From the NCBI GenBank assembly GCA_017621295.1, contig JAGATI010000220.1:1-21963 (forward strand): 21,963 bases of DNA, given 5' to 3'. The position numbers and the translations under genes were made by a program. Shown in pieces: positions 1 through 8,114 of the stretch (within the stretch, counting starts at the first letter, position 1; each line of letters begins with the position of its first letter). Under the pieces are notes generated by a model, which ran no database searches, was not told where the DNA came from, and saw only the letters and a list, made by a program, of their open reading frames with translations. Origin of the DNA: Clostridia bacterium. Lineage in GTDB: Bacteria; Bacillota_A; Clostridia; TANB77; CAG-508.

Positions 1-13
1 GGAGGGAGGTTTT

Positions 14-709
14 ATGATTAGTTATATTGCGAGTATTGATACTGCACAGATAATACAAAAAATATGCAAAAGAAAAAACATATTAATTTTAAATTCACAA
101 GAAATTGAAACAGATATAATGCAATATGTAAAAGAAACAAAGATTAATTTTAACTTAATAAAATATTTAATAATTGATTTGAATGTACTTACAAATTCAG
201 AAACTGAAATAGTAGAAAATATATATAATTTTTCAAAGTTATATACTAAAACTAGAATAATAATATTAGCATCAAATTATAATGAGCAAAATGCTATTTT
301 AACTAATTTATTTGATTTAGGATTTTACAATATTATAAATGAATTTGAAACAGAAAAAATAGAAGAAAGATTAAATATAGCATTAAGTGAGAATGGAATA
401 CAAAAGAATGAAGCAAAAAGATTTAAAAGAAGAGAAGAGGTTATTCAGAAAGAAAGTAAAATTAAAAATATAATTAGTAAGATAGATTTAAAAAAATTAA
501 AACCTACAAAAAAGAAAATAAAAACAGATTCAAATTTAGATATGCCAAGTAATTCGGTATATCTTTTTTCATTGCTTTTAGAGGCAGTTACTAGATTGGT
601 GAAACTGATTTGCTATGTTTTAGTTTTTTGCTTAACTTCAGTAGGTTTAACAATATTACTTAATTCTGAATTAAGAGAAATGGTATTTCAAATATTTGGT
701 TTGAAATAG
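14..709 (+). CDS. Receiver-like domain protein with C-terminal membrane segment
   Basis: I do not recognise a named family. The first ~125 residues alternate hydrophobic strands and helices (ILILN, YLIIDLN, RIIILASN, LFDLGFYNII at 99-108) like a response-regulator receiver fold, but without a convincing phospho-acceptor pocket. Residues ~130-175 are basic and probably coiled, and ~188-216 form a membrane segment near the C-terminus, so the N-terminal part is probably cytoplasmic. The LFxxGxYxxx segment followed by a helix and a KxEAK motif recurs in the protein starting at 20471, so the two look like distant paralogues. A strong GGAGG lies just before the ATG. It heads the visible part of a co-directional operon that leads to the sortase and adhesin. 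Role inferred: accessory protein of a conjugation machine. Confidence 0.75.
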   Translation: MISYIASIDTAQIIQKICKRKNILILNSQEIETDIMQYVKETKINFNLIKYLIIDLNVLTNSETEIVENIYNFSKLYTKTRIIILASNYNEQNAILTNLFDLGFYNIINEFETEKIEERLNIALSENGIQKNEAKRFKRREEVIQKESKIKNIISKIDLKKLKPTKKKIKTDSNLDMPSNSVYLFSLLLEAVTRLVKLICYVLVFCLTSVGLTILLNSELREMVFQIFGLK

Positions 710-720
710 AAAGGAGTAAT

Positions 721-1149
721 ATGCATAAAACATTAATTTGTGTTGAAAAAAGAGACTTTCATAGGATTGTAGATGTTTCGAGACAATATGCAGGAAACGA
801 TTTAAAGAAATGTTATATATTTAACGAGAAAGGTTATACATCCGAATTTTGTAAAGAAAAAGAAGTTGATGGAGTTAAGTGTGTAATCTTTGGTTGGAGT
901 GGATATCAATTAAGTGAGGCTCAAAGTCACGGAAATGATTTGATAGGACTTCATTATGAATTAAACAGAACTAAAAGAGGGTATATATTAATGGAATTTG
1001 AAGATAATCAAATATTTAATTATATAAATAAAAGTAGAATTCCAGAGTTGGATAAAGCAGTTAATATCGACAAAATAATAACAAAAAATGATTTTAATAT
1101 GGCTTTTTCAGAAGAAGTGATACAAGAGGAGGAAGAAGAATTTGAATAA
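721..1149 (+). CDS. Small soluble protein of unknown function
   Basis: This 142-residue protein has no signal peptide or membrane segment and ends in a very acidic tail (EEVIQEEEEEFE). I do not recognise the family. The AAGGAG before the ATG at 721 is well placed, 11 bases after the previous stop codon. Its last 8 bases overlap the start of the next gene, so the two are probably translationally coupled. The GWSGYQLSEAQSHGND segment is unusually rich in polar and aromatic residues and could be a binding surface, but no catalytic motif is evident. Its place between a membrane protein and a secreted protein suggests a small cytoplasmic accessory to the transfer/surface operon. Confidence 0.75.
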   Translation: MHKTLICVEKRDFHRIVDVSRQYAGNDLKKCYIFNEKGYTSEFCKEKEVDGVKCVIFGWSGYQLSEAQSHGNDLIGLHYELNRTKRGYILMEFEDNQIFNYINKSRIPELDKAVNIDKIITKNDFNMAFSEEVIQEEEEEFE

Positions 1150-2158
1150 AAAAATATTAGTAATAACAGGAATAATAATGATTTTACTTGCTAACTTAAG
1201 TGTATGTTTTGCAAGTAGCGATTTAAGAATAGTTGAAAAAGAATATACAGTAGATTATAAAATGGCAGATGAATTTTATAATTCAATAGAAAAAAATATT
1301 ATAGAAGATAAAGTGGGTTATGAATTAAACAATATTGAAAGAAAAGATAATTTTAAAACATTAACAAGAGAAAAAGAAATTATTGAAGAGAAAGTAACTA
1401 ATACAAATAATTTAGAAGAAGTAATAAAATTATTTAATGATACAAAAGATATTGAAGAAGATAGCTATGTAGGAATATTAAAAAGAGATAATAGTTCATT
1501 AAAAGTTGAAATAAAAGATAGTTATCAAGAAGAATATAAAGTATATTTACAAAAAAATTATGATAATGTTTCAAGCAATGAATTAAATGATATTCCCAAA
1601 AAAATAACTCAAAATGGCACAACATATTATTTAGTTAATCCAGTTTGGAATGTTGCTAAAACTGAAAATATATCAAATGGTGAAGTGCCTGTGAAATATG
1701 ATGGAATAATGTATTATGAGGGAATAAAAACTAAAACTATTATTACAAGTTATTTAGCAACAATAAAATACGATGGAGTTTTAGAAAAAGAAGTTCCTAA
1801 TACAACTACATTTACAGTTACATACAAAGAAGTAAAAGAATATGGAAATATAGTTTCAGCAATAGCAGGAACAACTGGTTTTATATTTGTTAGTGGAATT
1901 GTTTTATTAAATTTAAAGAATGTAAAAATATATAATTTACAAAATGGAGAATATAAATTAGTTAAAAAGTTACATTTAAACAAAGATAAAAAGTTATTTA
2001 TAAATTTAACACCTACTAAAAAAGAAGATAGGATATATAAAATAGTTTTAGCAAAATCATTATATAAATCAGTAAAAGGTAAGAATATAAAAATTAAATA
2101 TTATGATAGGCAACAAAATTACAATATACAAAATAGAGAATTTGAAGTAATGATTTAG
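1142..2158 (+). CDS. Secreted/membrane-anchored protein of the sortase operon
   Basis: TTG start at 1142, chosen because GAGGAGG lies 9 bases upstream and the predicted N-terminus is a clean signal peptide (MNKK, hydrophobic stretch, likely cleavage near CFA-SS at ~24/25). Residues ~25-235 form a charged extracellular region, ~237-256 a single membrane helix (SAIAGTTGFIFVSGIVLL), and the last ~80 residues a basic cytoplasmic tail. There is no LPXTG motif. The gene overlaps its upstream neighbour and is followed 3 bases later by the sortase ribosome binding site, so it is co-translated with the sortase gene. I do not recognise a family. Its topology fits a membrane component or assembly partner for the sorted adhesin downstream. 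Confidence 0.75.
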   Translation: MNKKILVITGIIMILLANLSVCFASSDLRIVEKEYTVDYKMADEFYNSIEKNIIEDKVGYELNNIERKDNFKTLTREKEIIEEKVTNTNNLEEVIKLFNDTKDIEEDSYVGILKRDNSSLKVEIKDSYQEEYKVYLQKNYDNVSSNELNDIPKKITQNGTTYYLVNPVWNVAKTENISNGEVPVKYDGIMYYEGIKTKTIITSYLATIKYDGVLEKEVPNTTTFTVTYKEVKEYGNIVSAIAGTTGFIFVSGIVLLNLKNVKIYNLQNGEYKLVKKLHLNKDKKLFINLTPTKKEDRIYKIVLAKSLYKSVKGKNIKIKYYDRQQNYNIQNREFEVMI

Positions 2159-2170
2159 GGGGTGTTATTA

Positions 2171-2758
2171 TTGAAAAAGATTAAGATACTATGTACAGTG
2201 ATAATACTCGCATTACTTACAGGAGTTTGTATCTTTTTTATAAATAATCAAAACAAAGAATTAGTAAATGTAGAAGATATAAAAACTGATAGAAAATTTG
2301 AAAATGTTACTTATGATAAAGTAGAGGATGTTTGGAATGATGAAGTTTTAGGCATATTAACTATTGAAAAAATAGGATTATCATCAACTGTAAAAGAGGG
2401 AACATCAAGCGAGATTTTAAAAGATTATATTGGGCATATAGAAGAAACTGCTACTTATGATGGGAATGTTGGTTTGGCAGCACACAATAGAGGTTCAGCT
2501 AATAGTTATTTTGCTAGATTAAATGAATTAGAAATAGGAGATATAATTACATATAAAACTAAATTTTATGAAAGAACTTACATTGTAGACAACATACAAG
2601 TGATTTATGAGACTGATTGGAGTTTGTTTCAAAGTACAGAAGAAAATAAATTATCAATGGTAACTTGTATATCGGGAAAACGAGAACAGAGGCTATGTGT
2701 ACAAGCAACTGAAGTAACAGATAACACTTGCAAGTTGACAGAAACAGAGTTACAATAG
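2171..2758 (+). CDS. Sortase (class D-like transpeptidase)
   Basis: Sortases cleave LPXTG-type signals and join the protein to the cell wall or to a pilin. An N-terminal membrane helix (ILCTVIILALLTGVCIFFI) is followed by the sortase beta-barrel with all three catalytic residues: His in GLAAHNRG (residue 105), Cys in MVTCIS (166) and Arg in REQRLCV (174). The motif context resembles small class D/E sortases rather than class A. I chose the TTG at 2171 over the GTG at 2162 because the GGGGGTG at 2157-2163 is the only ribosome binding site and would overlap the GTG. The likely substrate is the LPRTG-ending adhesin two genes downstream. The class assignment is by motif appearance only. Confidence 0.9.
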   Translation: MKKIKILCTVIILALLTGVCIFFINNQNKELVNVEDIKTDRKFENVTYDKVEDVWNDEVLGILTIEKIGLSSTVKEGTSSEILKDYIGHIEETATYDGNVGLAAHNRGSANSYFARLNELEIGDIITYKTKFYERTYIVDNIQVIYETDWSLFQSTEENKLSMVTCISGKREQRLCVQATEVTDNTCKLTETELQ

Positions 2759-2779
2759 AAGAAAAAAGGGGAGATTTGT

Positions 2780-3589
2780 ATGTGTAAGAAGTTTTATAAA
2801 GGAAAGATAATTTATAAAATATGTATTCCTATATTTTTATGCATTATAATTTTTACTATAGTTATTATTGGAATGAATTTTAATAATACAGAAAAAAATG
2901 AAGAAGTTTCAAAGCAAGAAAATAAAACAATTGAAGAAACTGTATCAACATCTAATGAAGAAATAAAAGAAAATGATGTAAGTGTTGAAAATGAGTTACA
3001 AGTAGAGGAACAAATAGAAAATGAAATAGTAAAAAACGAAGATAAAAAAGAAGAAAAAATTGAGAAAGTTGATGTGAATAAAACAGAGAAAAAGACAGAA
3101 ACTAAGGCAGATGTTCCTAAAAATAATAATCAAATAGTAAATTCTCAAACTAAACAAGAAAACAAAGTTCAAACTAATACAAATCAAGGAACTACTGCAA
3201 AAAAAGAAGAAGTAAAAGAGCAAACGGTAAAGCAAGAGGAAACAAAAACAGAACAAGCAAAAAAAGAAGAGCCAAAAGTACAAGAACCAGTAGTAGAACA
3301 ACCTAAAGTAGAAGAAACAAAACCACAGGAAATGGTTAAAGAGTTTAAAATAAATAATACATATATACAAAAGATGAAAAATTATATAAAAAATAATGAA
3401 ACAGAAGATATGAAAGAATATGGTTATACTATTGTAGTTGATTCATCAATAGTTAATCAAACAACTGGTTTTACATATTCGGATTTTAATATGAATTCTA
3501 GAATGGGATTTGTAGGAGAGATTAGAATATATGCACAAGATTATTTTGTTAATGGTGAATATGTGGAAACGCGTTGTTATGTGTATTAA
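2780..3589 (+). CDS. Membrane-anchored protein with Lys/Glu-rich stalk and small C-terminal domain
   Basis: Residues ~12-33 are a membrane helix (signal anchor). Residues ~35-190 are a low-complexity stalk of Glu, Lys, Gln, Thr and Val with proline-containing repeats (KEEPKVQEPVVEQPKVEE), typical of cell-wall-spanning linkers. The last ~75 residues form a compact domain (YGYTIVVDSSIVNQTTGFTY...GEIRIYAQDYFVNGEYV) that I cannot name. The gene has a GGGGAG ribosome binding site and follows the sortase by 21 bases in the same operon. There is no LPXTG motif, so it is probably held by its N-terminal helix with the C-terminal domain displayed outside. An accessory of surface assembly or mating contact is inferred from context. 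Confidence 0.75.
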   Translation: MCKKFYKGKIIYKICIPIFLCIIIFTIVIIGMNFNNTEKNEEVSKQENKTIEETVSTSNEEIKENDVSVENELQVEEQIENEIVKNEDKKEEKIEKVDVNKTEKKTETKADVPKNNNQIVNSQTKQENKVQTNTNQGTTAKKEEVKEQTVKQEETKTEQAKKEEPKVQEPVVEQPKVEETKPQEMVKEFKINNTYIQKMKNYIKNNETEDMKEYGYTIVVDSSIVNQTTGFTYSDFNMNSRMGFVGEIRIYAQDYFVNGEYVETRCYVY

Positions 3590-3606
3590 AAATATAATAA
3601 TAAATC

Positions 3607-3635
3607 AAAGCACTTCATAGGAGGTGCTTTTTATA
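3607..3635 (+). terminator. Hairpin terminator/attenuator before the adhesin gene
   Basis: AAAGCACTTC (3607-3616) pairs with GAGGTGCTTT (3621-3630) around the loop ATAG, with one G-T pair, followed by a short T-rich tail. It separates the stalk protein gene from the adhesin gene, which has its own GGAGGT site at about 3637. Partial read-through would set the adhesin level. Confidence 0.6.
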
Positions 3636-3652
3636 ATGGAGGTAAAAATTTA

Positions 3653-6600
3653 ATGAAAACAAAAATAAAAAAAGTATTAATAATAACATTAATAATAATG
3701 ATGATTTCTCCAATGACTTTTCAAGTATTTGCAGTTAATATAGGAGATAAACCATATTTACAAAGAGGTGAAAATGGATATTTATCAGTACAATATTATA
3801 ATAAAGATCATTGGACATATATAGTTCATAATATAGTAACTTATGATGATGGTACAGGAACAAAAAGAGTGGCATATTGTGTTGTACCAAATATGCCTGG
3901 TATAGAATGGTTAGATGGCAATAAAGAGGGATACAATGTTAATATAACTGAATTATTGTCTGATGTCGAATTGTGGAGAGTTTATAGAAATGGTTATCCA
4001 TATAAAACACCAGCAGATTTAGGAGTAGAGACAGATGGAGATGCATATTTAGCAACTAAATTAGCAGGACAATGTATAATACAAGATAGACCATTAAATG
4101 AAATACGTACTTTTTATCGTGCAGGTCAAGCTCCAGTTGCAGGTCAAAATTTAGAGGATATTCAAAGAAGAGGTAATAAGATTATAAATGCAGTTTATAA
4201 ATTAGTAGAAAATGCTCGTAATAGTAATGAGACACCTGCTGATAATAGTATTATAAATATTTCAAAAGTAGGAAGTTTTGAATCTAATAAAAATAATTGT
4301 TATTCACAAAAATATAAAGTTACATCAGAGACTGAAATGGCTAGTTATACAGTTAGAAATATAATAGGATTCCCAGAAGGAAGTTATAGTGCAGATTTAA
4401 ATGGAAATGCGAAAACTACTTTTAGTGAAAATGAACAGTTTAAGATAATGATTCCTAAAAATTCAATAACAAGTAACATTAGTGGAAAAATAAGTATCGA
4501 TACAAAATGCAAAACATACCCAGTATTTTATGGAGAGGGACCTGCAGGTTACCAAGATTATGCAGTATGTGCTGACCCTTATGCAGACTTAAGAAAAACA
4601 ATTACAACAGACATAGAGGTATGTAATTCTTCTCTAAAAATATATAAAACAGATAAGGAAACAGGAGTAAAATTATCAGGAGTACAATTTAATGTTAGAT
4701 ATAAAGATGGTACAAATATTGGAGATTTTACAACTAATAAAGATGGAGTAATAAATATTAAAAATTTAAAGCAAGGTACTGTAATAGTTAAAGAAATAAA
4801 AACTCAAAATGAGTATGTTTTAGATTCTAACGAAAAAGAAGTTTCAATTGGTTTAAATACAGATACTAGTGTAACTATAACGAATATGCATAAAAAAGGA
4901 AATTTAACAATATTAAAAGTTGACAAAGATGATAACGATCTTACATTAGGAGGAGTAGAATTTGATTTAATAGATTCAACTGGGAAAGTAATTAAACATT
5001 TAATAACAGATGTAAATGGAAGAATTGAAGTTGAAAATCTTAATACTGGTACATATACCTTAAGAGAAACAAAAACAAAGAAAGAATATAATTTAGCAGT
5101 AGATAAAGACTTAACAATTACTTGGAATGAAACAGCAGAAGTAAAAGTTGAAAATGAAAAGAAAAAAGGTCAAATCAAAATAATAAAAGTAGATGCTGAT
5201 TATAATGAAGTAAAACTAGAGGGTGTAGAATTCCAAATAATAGATAAAAACAATCATATAGTTGAAACAATAAAAACAAATAAGAACGGAGAGGCAACTA
5301 CTTCTAGATTGCCAATTGGTGAATACAAAATAAAAGAATCAAGTTTAGGTACTAATGAAGAATATGTTTTAAATGAGGAAGTTAAAACTATAACTGTTGA
5401 AGAAGGAAAAATAAAAACTATAAAATTTGAAAATGAGCGAAAGAAAGGTAATTTAAAAATATATAAAGTAGATTTAGATAATAATAAAATACCAGTATCA
5501 GATGTGGAATTTGAGGTTACAGATCAAGATGGATATAAATATAAAGCTATATCTGATGAAAATGGGATTGTTTATATAGAAAATATAAGAACAGGTAGTG
5601 CAACTATAAAAGAAACTAAAACTAACAAAATATATAAATTATCAGAAGAAACATATAATACAGAAATAAATTGGAATGAAACAACAGAAATAACAATTCA
5701 AAATGAAAAGTTAAAAGGTCAAATTGAAGTATTTAAAGTAGATAGCGAAAATAATGAGATTAAACTAGAGGGTGTTGAATTCCAAGTAATTAATTCTAAT
5801 GACGAAGTAGTAGAAACAATAACTACAAATAAAGATGGATATGCAATAACATCTCGTATTCCTATTGGAGAATATAAACTAAAAGAAGTAAAAACAGATG
5901 AAATGCATATTTTAAATGAGGATATTATAAAAGTTGATGTAACAACAGATATAATTTCAAAATTAAATATTACTAATGACAGAATAAAAGGTCAAATAAA
6001 AGTAATAAAAACTAGCCAAGATGATAACTTTATAAATGAAACAAAAGCAGGAACACCAATTCCTAATGTTAAGTTTGAAGTATACGATTCTAATAAAAAA
6101 TTAGTTGGTGAAATAATTACAGATAAAGATGGAATTGCTATAACAGAAAAACTTGATAAAGGTACATATGCAATAAAAGAAGTGGAATCAGGAGAATGGT
6201 ATTTATTAAATGAAAATGAATTTTCAGCAGAGATAAAAACTCACGGAGAAATAGTTGAAGTAAATATTACTAATGAATCAGAAAAACCATCAGTAGAAAT
6301 TGAAAAGACTGGTATAATTCAAACAACTGCTAATCAAGAAATTAAATACGACTTCAAAATAAAAAATACTGGGAATGTGCCATTAGACAAATTTACTTGG
6401 TACGATTATTTACCAACAGAATATGTTAGAATTACAAAATTAGTAACAGGAACATATAATCAAGATTTAGATTATTCAATTTATTATAAAACTAATAAAA
6501 ATGATTATAGATTATTAAAAGAAAATTTAAATACACAAGTTAATAATTACATTGATTTTTCAAATTTAGAATTAAGAGATGGCGAATATGTAACAGAATT

Positions 6601-6823
6601 TAAAGCTGATTTTGGAACTGTTGATGTAGGATTTGAATCTGTTATAAATCCATATATTTTTGTAAGAGTAAATTCAGATGTTGAAAATGATGATGTATTT
6701 ACAAACAAAACAAGAATAGAGGGTTATAATAAAACATATATGGTTTGGGATGAAGATGATCATACTACAAAAGTATATGAAAAAGAATTAAAAGTAAAGA
6801 AATTACCAAGAACAGGTATGTAG
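3653..6823 (+). CDS. CnaB-repeat surface adhesin with thioester-like N-terminal domain
   Basis: A large cell-surface protein of the SpaA/Cna family. A signal peptide (1-27, cleavage near VFA) is followed by a domain at ~28-320 resembling thioester (TQXA) adhesin domains, with Cys76 in AYCVVP but ATKLAGQ where TQXA proteins have a Gln. Six CnaB isopeptide domains begin near residues 327, 415, 506, 599, 689 and 779, each with KV(D) near its start, a GVEF-type core and a closing KE/RE motif. A DUF11-like domain follows at ~878-990 (KPSVEIEKTG...NTGNVPLDKFTWYDYLP). The protein ends KKLPRTGM at 1051-1056: a sortase motif with no following membrane helix or basic tail. GGAGGT precedes the ATG. Contact with other cells or host tissue is the likely role. 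Confidence 0.9.
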   Translation: MKTKIKKVLIITLIIMMISPMTFQVFAVNIGDKPYLQRGENGYLSVQYYNKDHWTYIVHNIVTYDDGTGTKRVAYCVVPNMPGIEWLDGNKEGYNVNITELLSDVELWRVYRNGYPYKTPADLGVETDGDAYLATKLAGQCIIQDRPLNEIRTFYRAGQAPVAGQNLEDIQRRGNKIINAVYKLVENARNSNETPADNSIINISKVGSFESNKNNCYSQKYKVTSETEMASYTVRNIIGFPEGSYSADLNGNAKTTFSENEQFKIMIPKNSITSNISGKISIDTKCKTYPVFYGEGPAGYQDYAVCADPYADLRKTITTDIEVCNSSLKIYKTDKETGVKLSGVQFNVRYKDGTNIGDFTTNKDGVINIKNLKQGTVIVKEIKTQNEYVLDSNEKEVSIGLNTDTSVTITNMHKKGNLTILKVDKDDNDLTLGGVEFDLIDSTGKVIKHLITDVNGRIEVENLNTGTYTLRETKTKKEYNLAVDKDLTITWNETAEVKVENEKKKGQIKIIKVDADYNEVKLEGVEFQIIDKNNHIVETIKTNKNGEATTSRLPIGEYKIKESSLGTNEEYVLNEEVKTITVEEGKIKTIKFENERKKGNLKIYKVDLDNNKIPVSDVEFEVTDQDGYKYKAISDENGIVYIENIRTGSATIKETKTNKIYKLSEETYNTEINWNETTEITIQNEKLKGQIEVFKVDSENNEIKLEGVEFQVINSNDEVVETITTNKDGYAITSRIPIGEYKLKEVKTDEMHILNEDIIKVDVTTDIISKLNITNDRIKGQIKVIKTSQDDNFINETKAGTPIPNVKFEVYDSNKKLVGEIITDKDGIAITEKLDKGTYAIKEVESGEWYLLNENEFSAEIKTHGEIVEVNITNESEKPSVEIEKTGIIQTTANQEIKYDFKIKNTGNVPLDKFTWYDYLPTEYVRITKLVTGTYNQDLDYSIYYKTNKNDYRLLKENLNTQVNNYIDFSNLELRDGEYVTEFKADFGTVDVGFESVINPYIFVRVNSDVENDDVFTNKTRIEGYNKTYMVWDEDDHTTKVYEKELKVKKLPRTGM

Positions 6824-6829
6824 TTTTAA

Positions 6830-6857
6830 AGGAAGAGTTTTAGGCTCTTCCTAAATT
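6830..6857 (+). terminator. Terminator after the adhesin gene
   Basis: AGGAAGAG (6830-6837) pairs with CTCTTCCT (6845-6852), followed by AAATTTTT. It starts 7 bases after the adhesin stop codon, which shows that the abrupt LPRTGM ending is the real gene end and not an obvious local frameshift. Confidence 0.75.
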
Positions 6858-6873
6858 TTTACAGGAGGATTGA

Positions 6874-7143
6874 TTGGAAAAGTTTAATATAGAAATGACA
6901 AAAGATGAAATGATAAAATATTATGCGAGTAAGATTATAGAGGATGCTTTAAAAGAATGTATACAATGTAATATTTTAGTTGATATAGAAAAATATAATT
7001 TAATAAATGAATATAAAAAAGATATATTAGAGCAAATATCTAAAGATGAAAGAATTGCTGATGTCGAATTAGATGCAGATGGTAATTTTGATATAATATT
7101 TTATACAGACTTTTGTCCTAATTATGAAGAAGAATTAGAATAA
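6874..7143 (+). CDS. Small acidic protein of unknown function
   Basis: An 89-residue soluble protein starting at TTG 6874, chosen because AGGAGG at 6863-6868 lies 5 bases upstream. It has two helical segments (EMIKYYASKIIEDALKEC, YKKDILEQISKD) and an acidic C-terminal strand region ending YEEELE. Two Cys lie in KECIQCN and one near the end. I do not recognise a family. It is the last gene of the surface operon, after a leaky-looking terminator and before a strong one at 7161-7200. Confidence 0.7.
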   Translation: MEKFNIEMTKDEMIKYYASKIIEDALKECIQCNILVDIEKYNLINEYKKDILEQISKDERIADVELDADGNFDIIFYTDFCPNYEEELE

Positions 7144-7160
7144 ATTTAATAAATGGTAAA

Positions 7161-7200
7161 TAAGAAAAACATCTATAAATTTTTATAGGTGTTTTTCTTA
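7161..7200 (+). terminator. Strong long-stem terminator closing the surface operon
   Basis: A nearly perfect inverted repeat: TAAGAAAAACATCTATAA pairs with TTATAGGTGTTTTTCTTA with a single G-T pair and a very short loop. The T-run lies inside the 3' arm. The symmetry would let it stop transcription from either side. Confidence 0.8.
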
Positions 7201-7560
7201 TGCCATAACGAGAGATGCCGTAAACTCGTTATAAAACAATAAAGTGATAGGATTAGTCATCCGTTGCAATAAAATGACTTGCAGTAATTTAAACAGTCTA
7301 TTTAAATTATATGTGTAGGTGAGAATTCGTAACGAAAACTCACAATAAAAAAAGAGTATCAGGAGGCAAAACTTGTAAGAGGATATGCAGATGTAAAAAG
7401 TTTGGGCAAGGATGAACAAAGTTATCATAATAACGGCATCTGCAGTAGATATAAAATCTACATACTAGACTACCATAAGTGAAACGATGGGATGAGGGGT
7501 TTCATTTATGGTGTATTATTTTTTTAACATAAGGGAATAATACACCATTTTATTTACTCA
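7201..7560 (+). ncRNA. Candidate structured non-coding RNA
   Basis: No credible gene lies here, but helices are dense: 7205-7212/7225-7232 (ATAACGAG/CTCGTTAT), 7255-7260/7274-7279, 7285-7293/7301-7309 (TAATTTAAA/TTTAAATTA), 7319-7323/7339-7343 enclosing TTCG/CGAA, 7369-7374/7398-7403 (AAACTT/AAGTTT), 7421-7425/7430-7434, 7445-7450/7456-7461 (GTAGAT/ATCTAC), 7472-7485/7499-7512 (14 pairs, one wobble), and a terminator-like 7508-7520/7536-7548 followed by T-rich sequence. Two hairpin loops also have distant partners: 7213-7221 with 7433-7441 (9 pairs) and 7386-7393 with 7437-7444 (8 pairs). This suggests a pseudoknotted RNA on the + strand. I cannot assign a known class; large ornate RNAs of mobile elements such as ROOL or GOLLD are possible comparisons. 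No clear promoter was found at its 5' end. Confidence 0.55.
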
Positions 7561-7634
7561 AGGATTTCAGGGTTTCATATAAATTAAGGAAAAACAGGAG
7601 TTTTCGGCAAATTTTAGAAAGTTAGAGAAATGAG

Positions 7635-7663
7635 TTGACAAGTAATTTGAACAGAGTTAACAT
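7635..7663 (+). promoter_or_regulatory. Probable promoter for the first cargo gene
   Basis: TTGACA at 7635-7640, a 17-base spacer and TAACAT at 7658-7663. The -35 box is perfect and the -10 box is weak. It lies 34 bases before the ATG of the 7697 gene, giving a short leader with an AAGGAGGT site at 7683-7690. Confidence 0.5.
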
Positions 7664-7696
7664 CACACAAATATATAGATCCAAGGAGGTGTGAAT

Positions 7697-8029
7697 ATGG
7701 AAAAATATTTGTTAGAAGATATTACTAGTAATAATAGTAGTATTATAAAAATAATCTTTGACTATCAAGAACAAGAAGAATGTATGCTAGATAAGAAAAC
7801 ATCAAAGGATTTAAAAAGCATATATAAAAATCAAGCAAGAGAAGAAAATAATATAAAGAATTTATTAGAAAAAAATATTTTTGATGTTAATACTAAAAGA
7901 AGTATATTGGATGCTTTAATTAATTTTAAAGAACTTTTTAGAGATGAAACTTCTTGTTTAAGTGAAAGATATTATAAAGTGGGATTTCAAAGTGGGATAA
8001 AACTAATTACAGAATCTTTTAAAGAATAA
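7697..8029 (+). CDS. Small helical protein of unknown function
   Basis: A 110-residue protein starting at ATG 7697. The in-frame GTG at 7691 directly abuts the AAGGAGGT site, so it is too close to be the start. The protein is predicted helical (SKDLKSIYKNQAREENNIKNLLEKN) and ends LSERYYKVGFQSGIKLITESFKE. That Y-x-x-GF-x-x-G-x-x-L ending resembles small Firmicutes proteins annotated DUF6809, although I recall this only from general appearance. It has its own promoter and follows the structured RNA region. It is the first gene of the cargo segment, and its role is unknown. Confidence 0.7.
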   Translation: MEKYLLEDITSNNSSIIKIIFDYQEQEECMLDKKTSKDLKSIYKNQAREENNIKNLLEKNIFDVNTKRSILDALINFKELFRDETSCLSERYYKVGFQSGIKLITESFKE

Positions 8030-8045
8030 AAATTGTCTAAATATA

Positions 8046-8073
8046 TTGACTTATAATTAAAGTGGACTATAAT
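8046..8073 (+). promoter_or_regulatory. Promoter of a short transcript
   Basis: TTGACT at 8046-8051, a 16-base spacer and a perfect TATAAT at 8068-8073. The terminator at 8115-8141 lies only about 40-60 bases downstream, with no reading frame between them. Confidence 0.5.
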
Positions 8074-8114
8074 GTAAATAGAATTTATGAATTCATATAT
8101 ATTTACTAAATCGT

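Noticed and set aside
2996..3370. 124-codon minus-strand frame
   Set aside because: It is a low-complexity Phe/Leu/Tyr shadow of the Lys/Glu-rich stalk region on the + strand, with no ribosome binding site.
7161..7560. CRISPR array, tRNA or tmRNA
   Set aside because: The hairpins are all different in sequence with no regular repeat-spacer pattern, and no tRNA-like T-loop or CCA end is seen. No CRISPR or tRNA was recognised anywhere in the window.
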